DNA of 64,000 nt from Streptomyces sp. SAT1 (GCF_001654495.1 NZ_CP015849.1:4563501-4627500); one strand, 5' to 3'. Counted from the stretch's first letter, positions 27,688 to 36,650 are shown. Notes: generated by a model from the sequence alone, not told the origin. Made by a program: numbers and translations.

Positions 27688-27916
27688 TTACGCGAGGAGG
27701 ACTCGCTTGCGGAGGAGCGTGAAGCCCGCGCGGCCGAACACTGGCGTTTGAGCATCTTGATCCGGTTGACGTGTCCTTCGACCACGCCGGAGTTCCAGGG
27801 CAGGGTGAGGCCGGCGTTCACGGCGTCGCGGTCGCGCTCGATGCCCGCGGCGAGGGTGTGAAGGGCGGGGAGGTTGTTCTGCCGGACGGCATCGAGCGCA
27901 ACCACATCTCGCCGAC
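27688..27916 (-). pseudogene. C-terminal remnant of an ISL3-family transposase
   Basis: The reading LPALHTLAAGIERDRDAVNA, then LPWNSGVVEGHVNRIKMLKRQ, shifts frame near 27741. It resumes as VFGRAGFTLLRKRVLLA and a stop at 27688. This is the conserved C terminus of ISL3-type transposases (NSGVVEGHVNRIKMLKRQ). The fragment starts exactly where array 2 ends (first repeat at 27917), with no recognisable flank between them. Confidence 0.82.
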
Positions 27917-29354
27917 CGGACCACCCCCGCTCGCGCGGAGAGCACGACCACGTCCGGCGGGGTGCCGTCCCATCCGGCGGACCACCTCCGCTCGCGCGGA
28001 GAGCACGGCTCCATGACCCTTATGTCCGAGAAGTCGAACGGACCACCTCCGCTCGCGCGGAGAGCACGGCGGCCCGTGCCTAGTGGTGTCTCGACCCCCC
28101 TATTACGGACCACCTCCGCTCGCGCGGAGAGCACGCTATCCCGGCGTGGTACCAGCCGGTCGTGGACGGACCACCTCCGCTCGCGCGGAGAGCACCCACC
28201 GGGCGGGCAGGTTGGTGTCGCCGCCGTCGGACCACCTCCGCTCGCGCGGAGAGCACGGCAGGTCGCCGCCAAGCCGTACAAGCTGCTCCGGACCACCTCC
28301 GCTCGCGCGGAGAGCACTCCGTGCCCTTGGGCATGTCCCGCGCCAGGGCCGGACCACCTCCGCTCGCGCGGAGAGCACGGACACCCGGGCCTCCCCGCCG
28401 AACGCCTGGAAGGACCACCTCCGCTCGCGCGGAGAGCACCGCATCGTCCGGCGGGACCACCTCAGTCAGAGCGGACCACCTCCGCTCGCGCGGAGAGCAC
28501 AGCTTCTGGGTGGCGTCCCAGCCCTCGACGTCCGGACCACCTCCGCTCGCGCGGAGAGCACACCCAGCCGGTCGGTCGGCGCTCCCCGAGGATCGGACCA
28601 CCTCCGCTCGCGCGGAGAGCACCGACCCCGTCTCCGCCAGCCACCGCGACGCGGCGGACCACCTCCGCTCGCGCGGAGAGCACGGACGAGCATGCACACC
28701 CTGACCCCCGACCAGGGGACCACCTCCGCTCGCGCGGAGAGCACCCGCCGTCGAGGACGGCGACTGGACCCGCATGCGGACCACCTCCGCTCGCGCGGAG
28801 AGCACCGCATCGTCCGGCGGGACCACCTCAGTCAGAGCGGACCACCTCCGCTCGCGCGGAGAGCACAGCTTCTGGGTGGCGTCCCAGCCCTCGACGTCCG
28901 GACCACCTCCGCTCGCGCGGAGAGCACACCCAGCCGGTCGGTCGGCGCTCCCCGAGGATCGGACCACCTCCGCTCGCGCGGAGAGCACCGACCCCGTCTC
29001 CGCCAGCCACCGCGACGCGGCGGACCACCTCCGCTCGCGCGGAGAGCACGACATGTCGACGGCCTTGGCGAGGGTGACAAACGGACCACCTCCGCTCGCG
29101 CGGAGAGCACGGACGAGCATGCACACCCTGACCCCCGACCAGGGGACCACCTCCGCTCGCGCGGAGAGCACCCGCCGTCGAGGACGGCGACTGGACCCGC
29201 ATGCGGACCACCTCCGCTCGCGCGGAGAGCACGCCCGGCTCTCCTACCGCCGGGCCGAGGAGATCGGACCACCTCCGCTCGCGCGGAGAGCACGCATCGG
29301 AGGATCCTTCGGTCGGTGTGGCTGACGGACCACCTCCGCTCGCGCGGAGAGCAC
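27917..29354 (-). CRISPR. CRISPR array 2: 24 repeats, 23 spacers (type I-E)
   Basis: The 24 repeats run from 27917 to 29326 with the same 29-nt consensus as arrays 1 and 3. The period is 61 bp except for one 38-nt spacer at 28068-28105. The oldest repeat (27917) has CCACCCCCGC instead of CCACCTCCGC. The first base departs from C at 28411 (A), 28716 (G) and 29143 (G). Six spacers occur twice as a block (see 28440-29203), leaving 17 distinct ones. The array lies downstream of cas2 and is transcribed in the same direction from its own leader. Confidence 0.98.
28440..29203 (-). repeat. segmental duplication of six spacers inside array 2
   Basis: Spacers beginning at 28440, 28501, 28562, 28623, 28684 and 28745 recur unchanged at 28806, 28867, 28928, 28989, 29111 and 29172. 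The second block has one extra spacer (29050-29081) between its fourth and fifth members. The order is therefore A-B-C-D-E-F then A-B-C-D-X-E-F. Confidence 0.95.
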
Positions 29355-29525
29355 CCTTCCTGACCTGCAGTGTCAGAAGGGCTTTGCCGCTTCTTTGCCG
29401 AGGGTGGCGCTCGGTGGCAAGTGAGTGGCAGGCATGGCATGCACTGTAGACGGCGATAGCTTTCAGGGGGACAGGAGTGGCTGGTCAGCTTGTCCTCGTC
29501 AATGCAGGAGCAAGCTGACCGATCG
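29355..29525 (-). promoter_or_regulatory. leader of CRISPR array 2
   Basis: The sequence is homologous to the leaders of arrays 1 and 3: the same repeat-proximal inverted repeat (CTTCCTGA...TCAGAAG), TGGCAGGCATGGCATGCACTGTAG, and GGAGTGGCTGGTCAGCT. Similarity to leader 3 continues about 45 bp beyond 29525 (GTGCCGGACAG...CCCGTTGCG). The remaining 29570-29817 up to the cas2 stop shows no gene. Confidence 0.9.
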
Positions 29526-29817
29526 CACCGCGTGACTGAGTGCCGGACAGTTCATCCCGTTGCGCCACCGGGCGGGCTTGTTGTGAGGTGAGGTGCACGA
29601 ACCGGGCGAGATTGTGCCTCGTGATGTGCGAGGGGCGGAGGTTCGCCGGATCGCGAGGGTGTTCTCGGTGTCGTGGTGCGGCATGAGGCGGGCAGGGCAA
29701 GGGGCATGGGTTCGGTGCGATCCTGTCGTTGCAATGGGTCGGAAGAGCGCGGTACCCCACGGTCACCGACAGGAGTCCCGCGCGGTTCGACGCGGTGGAC
29801 GGCCGTCGGCGTCGGAT

Positions 29818-30129
29818 TCAGAAGGGGTTCGCCACCGCCTCGTCTCCGTCATCGTCAGGGCGGAAGGCGACGAGGGTGAGGCCGTCGAAGTCCTGGGGGA
29901 TCCGGCGGCGTTCGCCTGCGGTGTGAAGAGTGAACCCTTGTTCGGTCGGCGAAGGGTGAAGGAGGACGGCGGCGCCGGTGCCGATGGATGCCGTGACGAC
30001 GGACCAGAGTTCCTCGCGAACACGGGTGGAGAGGGTTCCGACGTAGAGGCCGGGAGTCGGTTCGATCATCCAGCGTGTGAGTGCTCCGCGGACGTGATCA
30101 GGAACGGCGGTGGTGGCGAGGACGGTCAT
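29818..30129 (-). CDS. cas2: CRISPR-associated endoribonuclease-fold protein Cas2e
   Basis: The 103-residue protein starts MTVLATTAVPDHVRGALTRW, the hallmark opening of type I-E Cas2. It continues with the EPTPGLYVGTLSTRVREELW and TEQGFTLHTAGERRR segments. As a dimer it bridges two Cas1 dimers to form the spacer integrase. The ATG at 30129 lies 64 bp downstream of the cas1 stop, and it is the last cas gene of the operon. Leader 2 lies about 300 bp further on, so the adaptation genes directly adjoin an array they extend. Confidence 0.95.
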   Translation of the reverse strand: MTVLATTAVPDHVRGALTRWMIEPTPGLYVGTLSTRVREELWSVVTASIGTGAAVLLHPSPTEQGFTLHTAGERRRIPQDFDGLTLVAFRPDDDGDEAVANPF

Positions 30130-30193
30130 GATCGGCAAGGTCTCTCCCTGGTGGACTGGACGGAGCCGGGGTTCGTTGAGGGGAGGACTCCGG

Positions 30194-31258
30194 TCAGAGC
30201 GGATCGGGGTCCTGTTCACCGGGAGGGACCGCCGGGTCGGAGAGGTCCGGCAGGGGCTTGTCGTCCTCAGCCGGCGATCCGCCGGCGTCGCGCGCGTAGT
30301 TGACGCCGGCCGCGACCGAACCGGCACGTGGGTCCCAGAGGTTGACCATGCGGACGCTGTGCCCGTCGGGAAGCGGCTCGGCCTCGTCCGGAGCGAGGAG
30401 GCTCTGGACGTCGGCGACGATGCGGGGCAGGAGTCTGTACAGGCGCAGCTGTTCACGGAAGCTTCGGCGGGCGGCGGCCTCGGGGTCGTGACGGTCGTGC
30501 AGGGAGAAGGCGAGAGGGACGGTCAGCTCGGCCTTGTACAGGTCGGCGATGTCGTAGACGAAGGCGAGTTGTGTTCCTTGGTGGACGTAGCCGAGGGCGG
30601 GGGAGCAGCCGAGGGCGGTGAGGGCGGCGTGCACGATGCCGTAGAGACAGGTATTGGCGGAGGAGAGCGCCAGGTTCACGGGGTCCTGGGAGTCCCAGGA
30701 GTCCGGGTCGTAGCTGCGGCGGAAGCGACCGATGCGATGTTGCTGCGCGAGGAGTTTGTAAAGGGCCTTCATCCGCTGCCCCTCCAGTCCGCGGAGTTGC
30801 TGGAGCGTGGTGCCCGCGGGGACCGGGACCTTGAAGCGCATGGTGTACATGCGCCGGGCCACATCGAGACGCAGGACCGGGTCACTCCAGTGCTGAACCT
30901 GCTGTTCCAGCCACCGGGTGGTGAGAGCGGGCGGGACCGTGGAGGAATAGCAGCGCACGCCACCGGACCCGACGCACACGACGGTGGTGCCGTGGCGGGC
31001 GAACGTGGCCAGGGCCGGCTGGGTGATGGAGGTGCCGGGCCCGAGCAGGACGCAGGAGAGCGCGGAGGTGGGGATGTAGACGCGCGTGGTCTCGTTGTCG
31101 GCGGTGGTGGTCTCGGCGCAGACGCCGGTGTCGTCCTGAACGATGCGCACGACATCGGCGTAGAGGAATGAGAGGGAATCACCCACCCGCGGCAGCATGG
31201 CGAGCGTGGGTGCGGCGATCCGGCGGCGGGCGGACTTCTTGTCGTGCGGGGAGGGCAT
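30194..31258 (-). CDS. cas1: CRISPR integrase Cas1e
   Basis: The 354-residue integrase has all metal-binding residues of E. coli Cas1 by alignment from memory. Glu159 lies in RGLEGQR, His226 in YVHQGTQ, and Asp236 and Asp239 in VYDIADLY, corresponding to Glu141, His208, Asp218 and Asp221. The N-terminal beta domain (SFLYADVVRIVQDDTGVCAE) and ANTCLYG are also typical. About 45 residues beyond the usual end form a Pro/Asp-rich acidic tail, making it longer than E. coli Cas1 (305). It starts at the ATG at 31258, 85 bp after cas6e. Confidence 0.96.
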   Translation of the reverse strand: MPSPHDKKSARRRIAAPTLAMLPRVGDSLSFLYADVVRIVQDDTGVCAETTTADNETTRVYIPTSALSCVLLGPGTSITQPALATFARHGTTVVCVGSGGVRCYSSTVPPALTTRWLEQQVQHWSDPVLRLDVARRMYTMRFKVPVPAGTTLQQLRGLEGQRMKALYKLLAQQHRIGRFRRSYDPDSWDSQDPVNLALSSANTCLYGIVHAALTALGCSPALGYVHQGTQLAFVYDIADLYKAELTVPLAFSLHDRHDPEAAARRSFREQLRLYRLLPRIVADVQSLLAPDEAEPLPDGHSVRMVNLWDPRAGSVAAGVNYARDAGGSPAEDDKPLPDLSDPAVPPGEQDPDPL

Positions 31259-31343
31259 GGCGCGGCTACTCCTGAGAGGGACGGCAACCGGCCGCGTACG
31301 GTCCGGGGCTGCCGTGGTGTGTCGTAGGTTCCCGCAAGCCGGT

Positions 31344-32099
31344 TCAGCCGTCGAGGGGTGCGGGGGCGAGGCTGAGCAGCCCGCAGCCGTAGGACTTTCC
31401 CCGGCCGATCCCGGCCAGCAGGGCGACGCGGAGCTTGACGGGGTCGCGGACCACGGCCACACCTTCGTAGAGGGTGGCCGCGTAGGGAACCCGGATGTCC
31501 TTGTCCTGCCTGGGTGAGGTCCCCGCTCCCCTTCCGCCCCGCCGAGAGGCCGGCGCGTGGTAGGCGGTCATGGGGTCGCTGGTGCTCGGCAGGAGGCTGC
31601 GCAAGGCCAGGCCCGAGGCCGACGCGCGATCGGCCCACCATCGGGCGGCGTCCTCGCCGCTCAGCGGGATGGCCTGTTTCCAGGAGCCGGCTGTGCTGGT
31701 GCGACCGCATCGACGGACGGCGTTGCCGAGGAAGCGGTAGCGGACGGGCAGTCCAGAACGCAGTGCGGTGAGCATGGGCGTCATGTCGCGGGTCTGCGTC
31801 TCGGCGTAGCCGTTCGGCAGACGGACGGTGTCGACGGCGACGCGGGTCTGGACGAGCAGGACGGGCGGCCCCACATGGGCGGTGTCGAGGCGGAAGAGGA
31901 CGCCGGCGGTGGCGCGGGGGCTGTCGCCGAGGCCGTCCGGGAGCAGCGACATCACACGCCGGTGGAGGAGGGCGGTGTTGCCGAGATCCCTGTGGACCTG
32001 GCGATGGGCGGGGTTGAGGACCAGGCGGGTGAGCCACGCCTGGGGCACCGCTTCCTCGGCGTACGCGGTTCGGGGCGCGGGAATGGGCGTGGCTGTCAT
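31344..32099 (-). CDS. cas6e: crRNA-processing endoribonuclease Cas6e (CasE)
   Basis: This 251-residue ferredoxin-fold nuclease cuts each repeat transcript 3' of its stem and stays on the crRNA. The likely catalytic histidine is His46 in NTALLHRRVMSLLP, matching the position in the E. coli and Thermus enzymes. The C-terminal glycine-rich loop is AGIGRGKSYGCGLLSLAP. It overlaps cas5e by 4 nt (ATGA). The repeats here, with a 6-bp GC-rich stem and an 8-nt trailing handle, suit this enzyme class. Confidence 0.95.
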   Translation of the reverse strand: MTATPIPAPRTAYAEEAVPQAWLTRLVLNPAHRQVHRDLGNTALLHRRVMSLLPDGLGDSPRATAGVLFRLDTAHVGPPVLLVQTRVAVDTVRLPNGYAETQTRDMTPMLTALRSGLPVRYRFLGNAVRRCGRTSTAGSWKQAIPLSGEDAARWWADRASASGLALRSLLPSTSDPMTAYHAPASRRGGRGAGTSPRQDKDIRVPYAATLYEGVAVVRDPVKLRVALLAGIGRGKSYGCGLLSLAPAPLDG

Positions 32100-32926
32100 G
32101 GAGTCCCCCCGGTGGTCGGGCCGTTGAGATAGGTGTCGAGGGCGGCCAGGTAGTCGGTGCCGTATCCGCCGCAGGGTCCTGTGAAGGGGCGGACCGTCGC
32201 GTAGGCGGGGCGCTGCCGGTACCGGCGGTCGTGCGCGGTGAGGCGTACGGGGTCGTCGTTGAGAACGGTGACGACCGCCTGCGGGCCTGTGGCCTCGGCC
32301 CTTTGGGGCGGAAAGGGCGTGTCGGAGGTGTAGTGCACGTGCGGGGGCGCGTCCGACGCGGGACGTGCCAGGGGCACGCGGGCGAAGAGTTCCGTCAGCG
32401 GGTCGTCGACGTCGGTCCGCAGCACGAACACGGCACCGGGCGGACAGGAGCGTCGGCCCATGTGGGGTGGCCAGTGCGGGCGGCGCAGGGCCGAGCCGCA
32501 GACGGCGAGCAGCTCCGCATGGCCAGGGCCCTCGGCTGTGACGGCGACGGTGAAGACGGCGTCGGCCAGGTAGTGGCGATTGGTCACGACGGTGGCCGAC
32601 TCCACCTGGCGACGCGCACCCGAGGCCGTGGGGACGGTGCGGTGGCGCGGGAATCCGCCACCGACCGTGTGGAAGTCGCGCAGTCGGGTTCCCGGCCGGT
32701 CCACGCGAAGGGTGAAGCGGAGGCGGGCGAGATCGGCGAAGGGGACTCCGGCGACGCCAGGGCCCGCCCCGTCGCGGGCCTGGTCACGGGTGATGCCCAG
32801 GGCGGAGGCGATGAGACCGATGAGACCGGAGCGGGTGGGGTGCGCGGCGGTGTCACGGTCAGTGAATTCGCTGTGCTCACCCCAGGACTGCAGCGGCCCG
32901 CCGAGCTGGAGCAGGAGGCCGGTCAT
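32096..32926 (-). CDS. cas5e: Cascade subunit Cas5e (CasD)
   Basis: This 276-residue RAMP protein begins MTGLLLQLGGPLQSWGEHSE, the strongly conserved Cas5e opening. The line FTDRDTAAHPTRSGLIGLIASALG follows. It caps the 5' handle of crRNA in Cascade. The C-terminal part (PYATVRPFTGPCGGYGTDYLA) is extended relative to E. coli CasD (about 224). The ATG overlaps the cas7e stop by 4 nt. Confidence 0.95.
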   Translation of the reverse strand: MTGLLLQLGGPLQSWGEHSEFTDRDTAAHPTRSGLIGLIASALGITRDQARDGAGPGVAGVPFADLARLRFTLRVDRPGTRLRDFHTVGGGFPRHRTVPTASGARRQVESATVVTNRHYLADAVFTVAVTAEGPGHAELLAVCGSALRRPHWPPHMGRRSCPPGAVFVLRTDVDDPLTELFARVPLARPASDAPPHVHYTSDTPFPPQRAEATGPQAVVTVLNDDPVRLTAHDRRYRQRPAYATVRPFTGPCGGYGTDYLAALDTYLNGPTTGGTP

Positions 32927-34083
32927 GCGGCGACGGCCTCGGTCTTCCATGCCGCGTCGACCGCGCCGGCCACGAGGCCCGGGAAGGATTCCGCACGGTC
33001 CCCGAGTCCGTCGACGGCGCTGGGGTCGATGCCGGCGTAGGCGCGATGGATCAGGGCGTCGCTGCCCAGGAGGACGGTGACCTTCTGCGCGTACGCCGAG
33101 AGTGCGGCGCGCGAAGGGGCCGCCCACCCGCCCTCGCCGGGGGAGACGGGCTTCTCGAACGCGGCGGCGTAGGAGACGGGCCGGTCGGCGCGCACGCTCA
33201 CGTGGACGAGGTCGGGGATGGTGTGGGGGGCCGTCGAGGTCTTCTTCGCACTCGGCATGGAGCTGATGAACGAGGAGACGAACGCCGTGGTCAGCTCGCG
33301 GGCGGTGGCCGCGTCGGTCACGGTGGAGGCGAGGTCGCGCAGGTCGATGGTGGCGTAGCGGTAGAAGACGCCGCTGCTGAATTCGGCGGTGTTCATGTGC
33401 GCGCTACCGGCGTCCTGGGCCCACTGGTCCACGTCGTCGACCGCGGTGAAGAAGTCGCCTTGGACCGAGGTGCTGTGGGTGGTGAAGGCGTGAGCGACCT
33501 GCACGGCGCCGTCGACCCCGGCGCCGGGGATCTCGGCGAGCATCCGGCCGAACAGGGCGATCGACCCGTTGCGCGAGCGCAGCACCTCGTGCACCTCGTC
33601 CTTGGGCAGGACCGGCTTGTTGGCGGTGGCCTTCGTGCCGATGGCCTTCTCCAGTGCGGCGCGGTGCTGCTCGGCGATGTCGGCGAGCCGGCCGACGGCG
33701 TCCTCAGGGAGAAAGAGGAGTGAAGCGGTGGCCTGGTCGGCCTTGTCCCGTTCCTTGTCGAGCGCGAGCTTGCCGGCGGTGGAGATCACCACCTGCGCCC
33801 CGGCGAACTGCGCGAGTTCCGCGGGCCATCCGCGCTCCTCGTTCAAGAGCGTGGACACCTGCATCGGCAGCCGGCGCGTACGCAGGGCCTTCTCGCCGAT
33901 CAACTCCTCCACTGCCTTGCGGGTCGGACGCTTCCACGCCTGGCTGGAGACGCGCGTTCGAGTCGTCCCTCCGAAGGTGACGGTTTTCGGCGAACCAAGA
34001 TCGTCACGATTCACGTTGCTGTAGGGCAGGGTCTGGAGGATGTGAACGTCCAGGAAGCGGGCGCGGGTGATCGAGGTGTTCAT
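32923..34083 (-). CDS. cas7e: Cascade backbone subunit Cas7e (CasC/Cse4)
   Basis: The 386-residue protein forms the helical backbone along the crRNA spacer. The N terminus contains DVHILQTLPYSNVNRDDLGSPK and RTRVSSQAWKRPTRKA, the standard Cas7e signature. The middle has GAGVDGAVQVAHAFTTHSTS and TAEFSSGVFYRYATIDL. Length is near the family norm (about 363). It follows cse2 after 105 bp, the longest gap inside the Cascade block. Confidence 0.96.
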   Translation of the reverse strand: MNTSITRARFLDVHILQTLPYSNVNRDDLGSPKTVTFGGTTRTRVSSQAWKRPTRKAVEELIGEKALRTRRLPMQVSTLLNEERGWPAELAQFAGAQVVISTAGKLALDKERDKADQATASLLFLPEDAVGRLADIAEQHRAALEKAIGTKATANKPVLPKDEVHEVLRSRNGSIALFGRMLAEIPGAGVDGAVQVAHAFTTHSTSVQGDFFTAVDDVDQWAQDAGSAHMNTAEFSSGVFYRYATIDLRDLASTVTDAATARELTTAFVSSFISSMPSAKKTSTAPHTIPDLVHVSVRADRPVSYAAAFEKPVSPGEGGWAAPSRAALSAYAQKVTVLLGSDALIHRAYAGIDPSAVDGLGDRAESFPGLVAGAVDAAWKTEAVAA

Positions 34084-34188
34084 GAGCGGAGTTCCTTCGT
34101 GCGCGATGGAGCGGTCGGTGTGCCGGGGCGGCGGTCGTGCCGGCTGGGCGGCATGACGGTCCGGCGGTTCGGCGGTGCGGGTGACGGT

Positions 34189-34908
34189 TCAGCGGTCCGT
34201 GACGGCCTTCGCCTTCTCGCGTTCGGCGCCCAGAGTGCGGTAGTAGCTCTCCAGCCAGCGGGTGGCGACATCGTCGCGGTACGTGGGCCAGGCGCGCAGG
34301 TCTCTGAGGAGGCGGGCGTGGTCGACGTGCACGCCCGCGCCGCTCACGAGGCGGACGACGGACGGCAGCATACGATGCAGACCCTCGACGTCCTGACGGA
34401 CCATCAAGTGCAGTCTGTTCTCCGCTCCCTTCTCCTTGATGGCGTCATCGCGACGCGTGACGGCCAAGGCGAGGCTCTCGCCGAGAGTGGTGCCGCCCGG
34501 ACGGAAGCTGCTTGCACCGGGCCCCTTGTCGGCGGCCGGAGCGGAGTGGTCCTTCTCCTCGTCGTCGCGCGGTGTGCCGGTGTCCATCCGCTGGGCGCGC
34601 GGCCGAGCCGCGATCAGGGCGGCGACCGCGTAGAACGGGCGCTTGTCTCCCGCCTCGTACGGGACGAGCGGGAGGTCGGGTCCGTCGTCCTCGGTCTGCC
34701 GCGGCTTGAGCAGGACGGCGTGAGTGCGTGCGGGGACCTCGTTCACGGGTTTGCCCAGGGCGCGGCGGAGAGCCTGCTGTTCGCCGGCATTACGGCACGC
34801 GGCGATCACACGCGTCACGAAGAGGTCGTGGGACCGGAGGAATTCGGCGCGCTTTGGCGGGATGGCCGCGGGTTCGCCGGTGACGGGGGTGTCATCAAGG
34901 GCGGTCAT
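34189..34908 (-). CDS. cse2: Cascade small subunit Cse2 (CasB)
   Basis: This 239-residue helical protein, present twice per Cascade, contacts target DNA strands. Recognisable parts are ALRRALGKPVNEVPARTH, FYAVAALIAARP, and the C-terminal VHVDHARLLRDLRAWPTYRDD with WLESYYR. An unstructured charged insertion (about 108-140, with DDEEKDHSAPAADKGP) makes it longer than E. coli CasB (160). It lies 41 bp after cse1. Confidence 0.93.
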   Translation of the reverse strand: MTALDDTPVTGEPAAIPPKRAEFLRSHDLFVTRVIAACRNAGEQQALRRALGKPVNEVPARTHAVLLKPRQTEDDGPDLPLVPYEAGDKRPFYAVAALIAARPRAQRMDTGTPRDDEEKDHSAPAADKGPGASSFRPGGTTLGESLALAVTRRDDAIKEKGAENRLHLMVRQDVEGLHRMLPSVVRLVSGAGVHVDHARLLRDLRAWPTYRDDVATRWLESYYRTLGAEREKAKAVTDR

Positions 34909-34949
34909 GGGAGCACTGCGTCCTCAGGGTCGTCGGTCGGGCGGATGGG

Positions 34950-36587
34950 TCATGCCGAAGGGGTCGCGGGCGGGGGCGGCTTGAGCAGGCTGCGCACGAG
35001 CCCCCGGGCCTCCTCGCGGGCCTTGGCACCACGTGGGCTGGCGGCGACTGTCCGCGTCACCTCGTCGTACGCGTCGAGAGCCAGGCGGCCGAACTCCTGC
35101 TGAGGGTGGAGGAAGGTGTCGGTGTGCAGCGCCCCCCAGAAGTGCTGCTCGGCTGCGGGCCAGTAGCGGGCGAGTGCCTCGCCGGGCCAGGGGCCCTCCC
35201 CCTTCTCCGGGGCCCTGCCGCCGCCTGCCCGGTCGGCCGTGAAGGGGCTGGTGTAGGCCCGCCAGGCCACGTGCAGCGCGTAGCGCAGCCGGGAAGCGGC
35301 CTTCTCGGCCGCGACGCGCGCGTCCTTGACCTCGTTCGCCAGGGCGGTGACGTCGTTCACCGGGCCAGAGTCACCGTTCGCCGGGTCGACGGGATCCGCA
35401 GGCTGGGGCGAGAGGAGTTTGTGGAGGACAGGAGGGGTGGTGGCGGAGAAGTAGCTGCGGTCGCGGGTCTGCCCGTCCTGGTCGAAGCCGTAGGCGGTGA
35501 TGTGCAGTGCCCTGCGGACCGCGGCCGGCAGACTGCCGGTGAGCCCGTCGATCACCGGCGGTCGGCGGCCGGGTGGCTCGGTACGGTGCAGGAGGATGAG
35601 CGCGTCGAGGTCGCGCCAGAGCGCGCGTTCCGCGCTCGCGTCCCGGGGGCGGACGGTGCCGTCCTTGGTCTCGTCCCAGATCAGGTACGGCTCTCTCCCG
35701 GTGTCTGGGCGCTTCTCGCGCAGCGCCCAGGTGATAGTGGCATCGGTGACCGCTGTGCCCTGCTCGTTCGGGGTCAACAGGATCGCGTGCTGGTGCCGTT
35801 CCGTCAGCATGGACAGCGGTCCGGCCGCGGGTCGCGGAGGGGCGAGCGGGTCGAGGAGTTCCTCCCGCTCCCACGGACAGCCGTCTGTACCGGCTCCGCT
35901 CTCGGCCTGGGGCCAGTGCGCGGGTTTCGGGATGCCCAGCAACAACGACTCGTAGAGCGTTCGGCCCTGCGGGTGGAACGAGATCGTTCGCCGCAACGGG
36001 CCGCCCATGACATTGCCGTACCGCTTACCGTCGACCGTACGAGGCGTGCACTGGCCGGACGGACCGTAGTACAGCTGTGCGATCAGGTGGTGCAGCGCCT
36101 CCTCCGGCGGCAGCGGGACAGGGGCGTCGTCCGTGAAATGGCCGAGGAAGACGGGGTTGTTCCCGGAAGGCCGCGCCATGACCAGCTTGTTCACGCCCGA
36201 ACGCGACGGCGACTGTTCCGCCAGGCGTGGATCTTGCAGAAACGGGCGTTGCGGATCGAAGAGAAACAGACGTGAGCGGTGGGAGTCGAGGTAGCTGTCG
36301 ACCGCCTCGGCGGGGAATCCGACCGGACGGGACAACAGGGCGTAGCGCTTCTTGTTCCACGCCTTCGCGTCGTCACAGGTGTCGAGCCCGGCGATCCGGG
36401 CCGCGAGGGCGTAGAGCATCCGCATCAGCCCGGCGGCCGCCGGAGGCAGGGGGAGGGCCAGTGCGGTGAAGTCATGCGAACAGAGGAGCAGTTCACGCAG
36501 GCCCACCACGCTGATGCGGTCATCGGCGCGAACGGGAACCCAGGGGCGGGTACAGATGTCGAAACGGGGGTCGGGCGGATCGGACAA
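34950..36587 (-). CDS. cse1: Cascade large subunit Cse1/Cas8e (CasA)
   Basis: The 545-residue large subunit recognises the PAM and recruits Cas3. The N terminus PRFDICTRPWVPV is diagnostic, and the middle carries KLVMARPSGNNPVFLGHF and YYGPSGQCTPR. A TTG at 36587 was chosen as start because GGAGG lies ten bases upstream and the conserved protein begins there. The same frame stays open upstream through the mini-array, but that part is not Cse1-like. The 251-bp gap to cas3 suggests a separate promoter for the Cascade-adaptation block. Confidence 0.94.
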   Translation of the reverse strand: MSDPPDPRFDICTRPWVPVRADDRISVVGLRELLLCSHDFTALALPLPPAAAGLMRMLYALAARIAGLDTCDDAKAWNKKRYALLSRPVGFPAEAVDSYLDSHRSRLFLFDPQRPFLQDPRLAEQSPSRSGVNKLVMARPSGNNPVFLGHFTDDAPVPLPPEEALHHLIAQLYYGPSGQCTPRTVDGKRYGNVMGGPLRRTISFHPQGRTLYESLLLGIPKPAHWPQAESGAGTDGCPWEREELLDPLAPPRPAAGPLSMLTERHQHAILLTPNEQGTAVTDATITWALREKRPDTGREPYLIWDETKDGTVRPRDASAERALWRDLDALILLHRTEPPGRRPPVIDGLTGSLPAAVRRALHITAYGFDQDGQTRDRSYFSATTPPVLHKLLSPQPADPVDPANGDSGPVNDVTALANEVKDARVAAEKAASRLRYALHVAWRAYTSPFTADRAGGGRAPEKGEGPWPGEALARYWPAAEQHFWGALHTDTFLHPQQEFGRLALDAYDEVTRTVAASPRGAKAREEARGLVRSLLKPPPPATPSA

Positions 36588-36650
36588 GGTGACGTGGCCT
36601 CCTCGGAGAGAGGTGACGGGAGCCGAAGCACTCGGTGTGACGTACGGTGA

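Noticed and set aside
27302..27751. Plus-strand frame of 149 codons between IS remnants
   Set aside because: It overlaps the better supported minus-strand ISL3 and small membrane-protein remnants and has no recognisable features.
28440..28471. A half repeat inside array 2 from GGACCACCTC in a spacer
   Set aside because: Only ten bases match, the stem is absent and the spacer length is normal, so it is a spacer and not a collapsed repeat.
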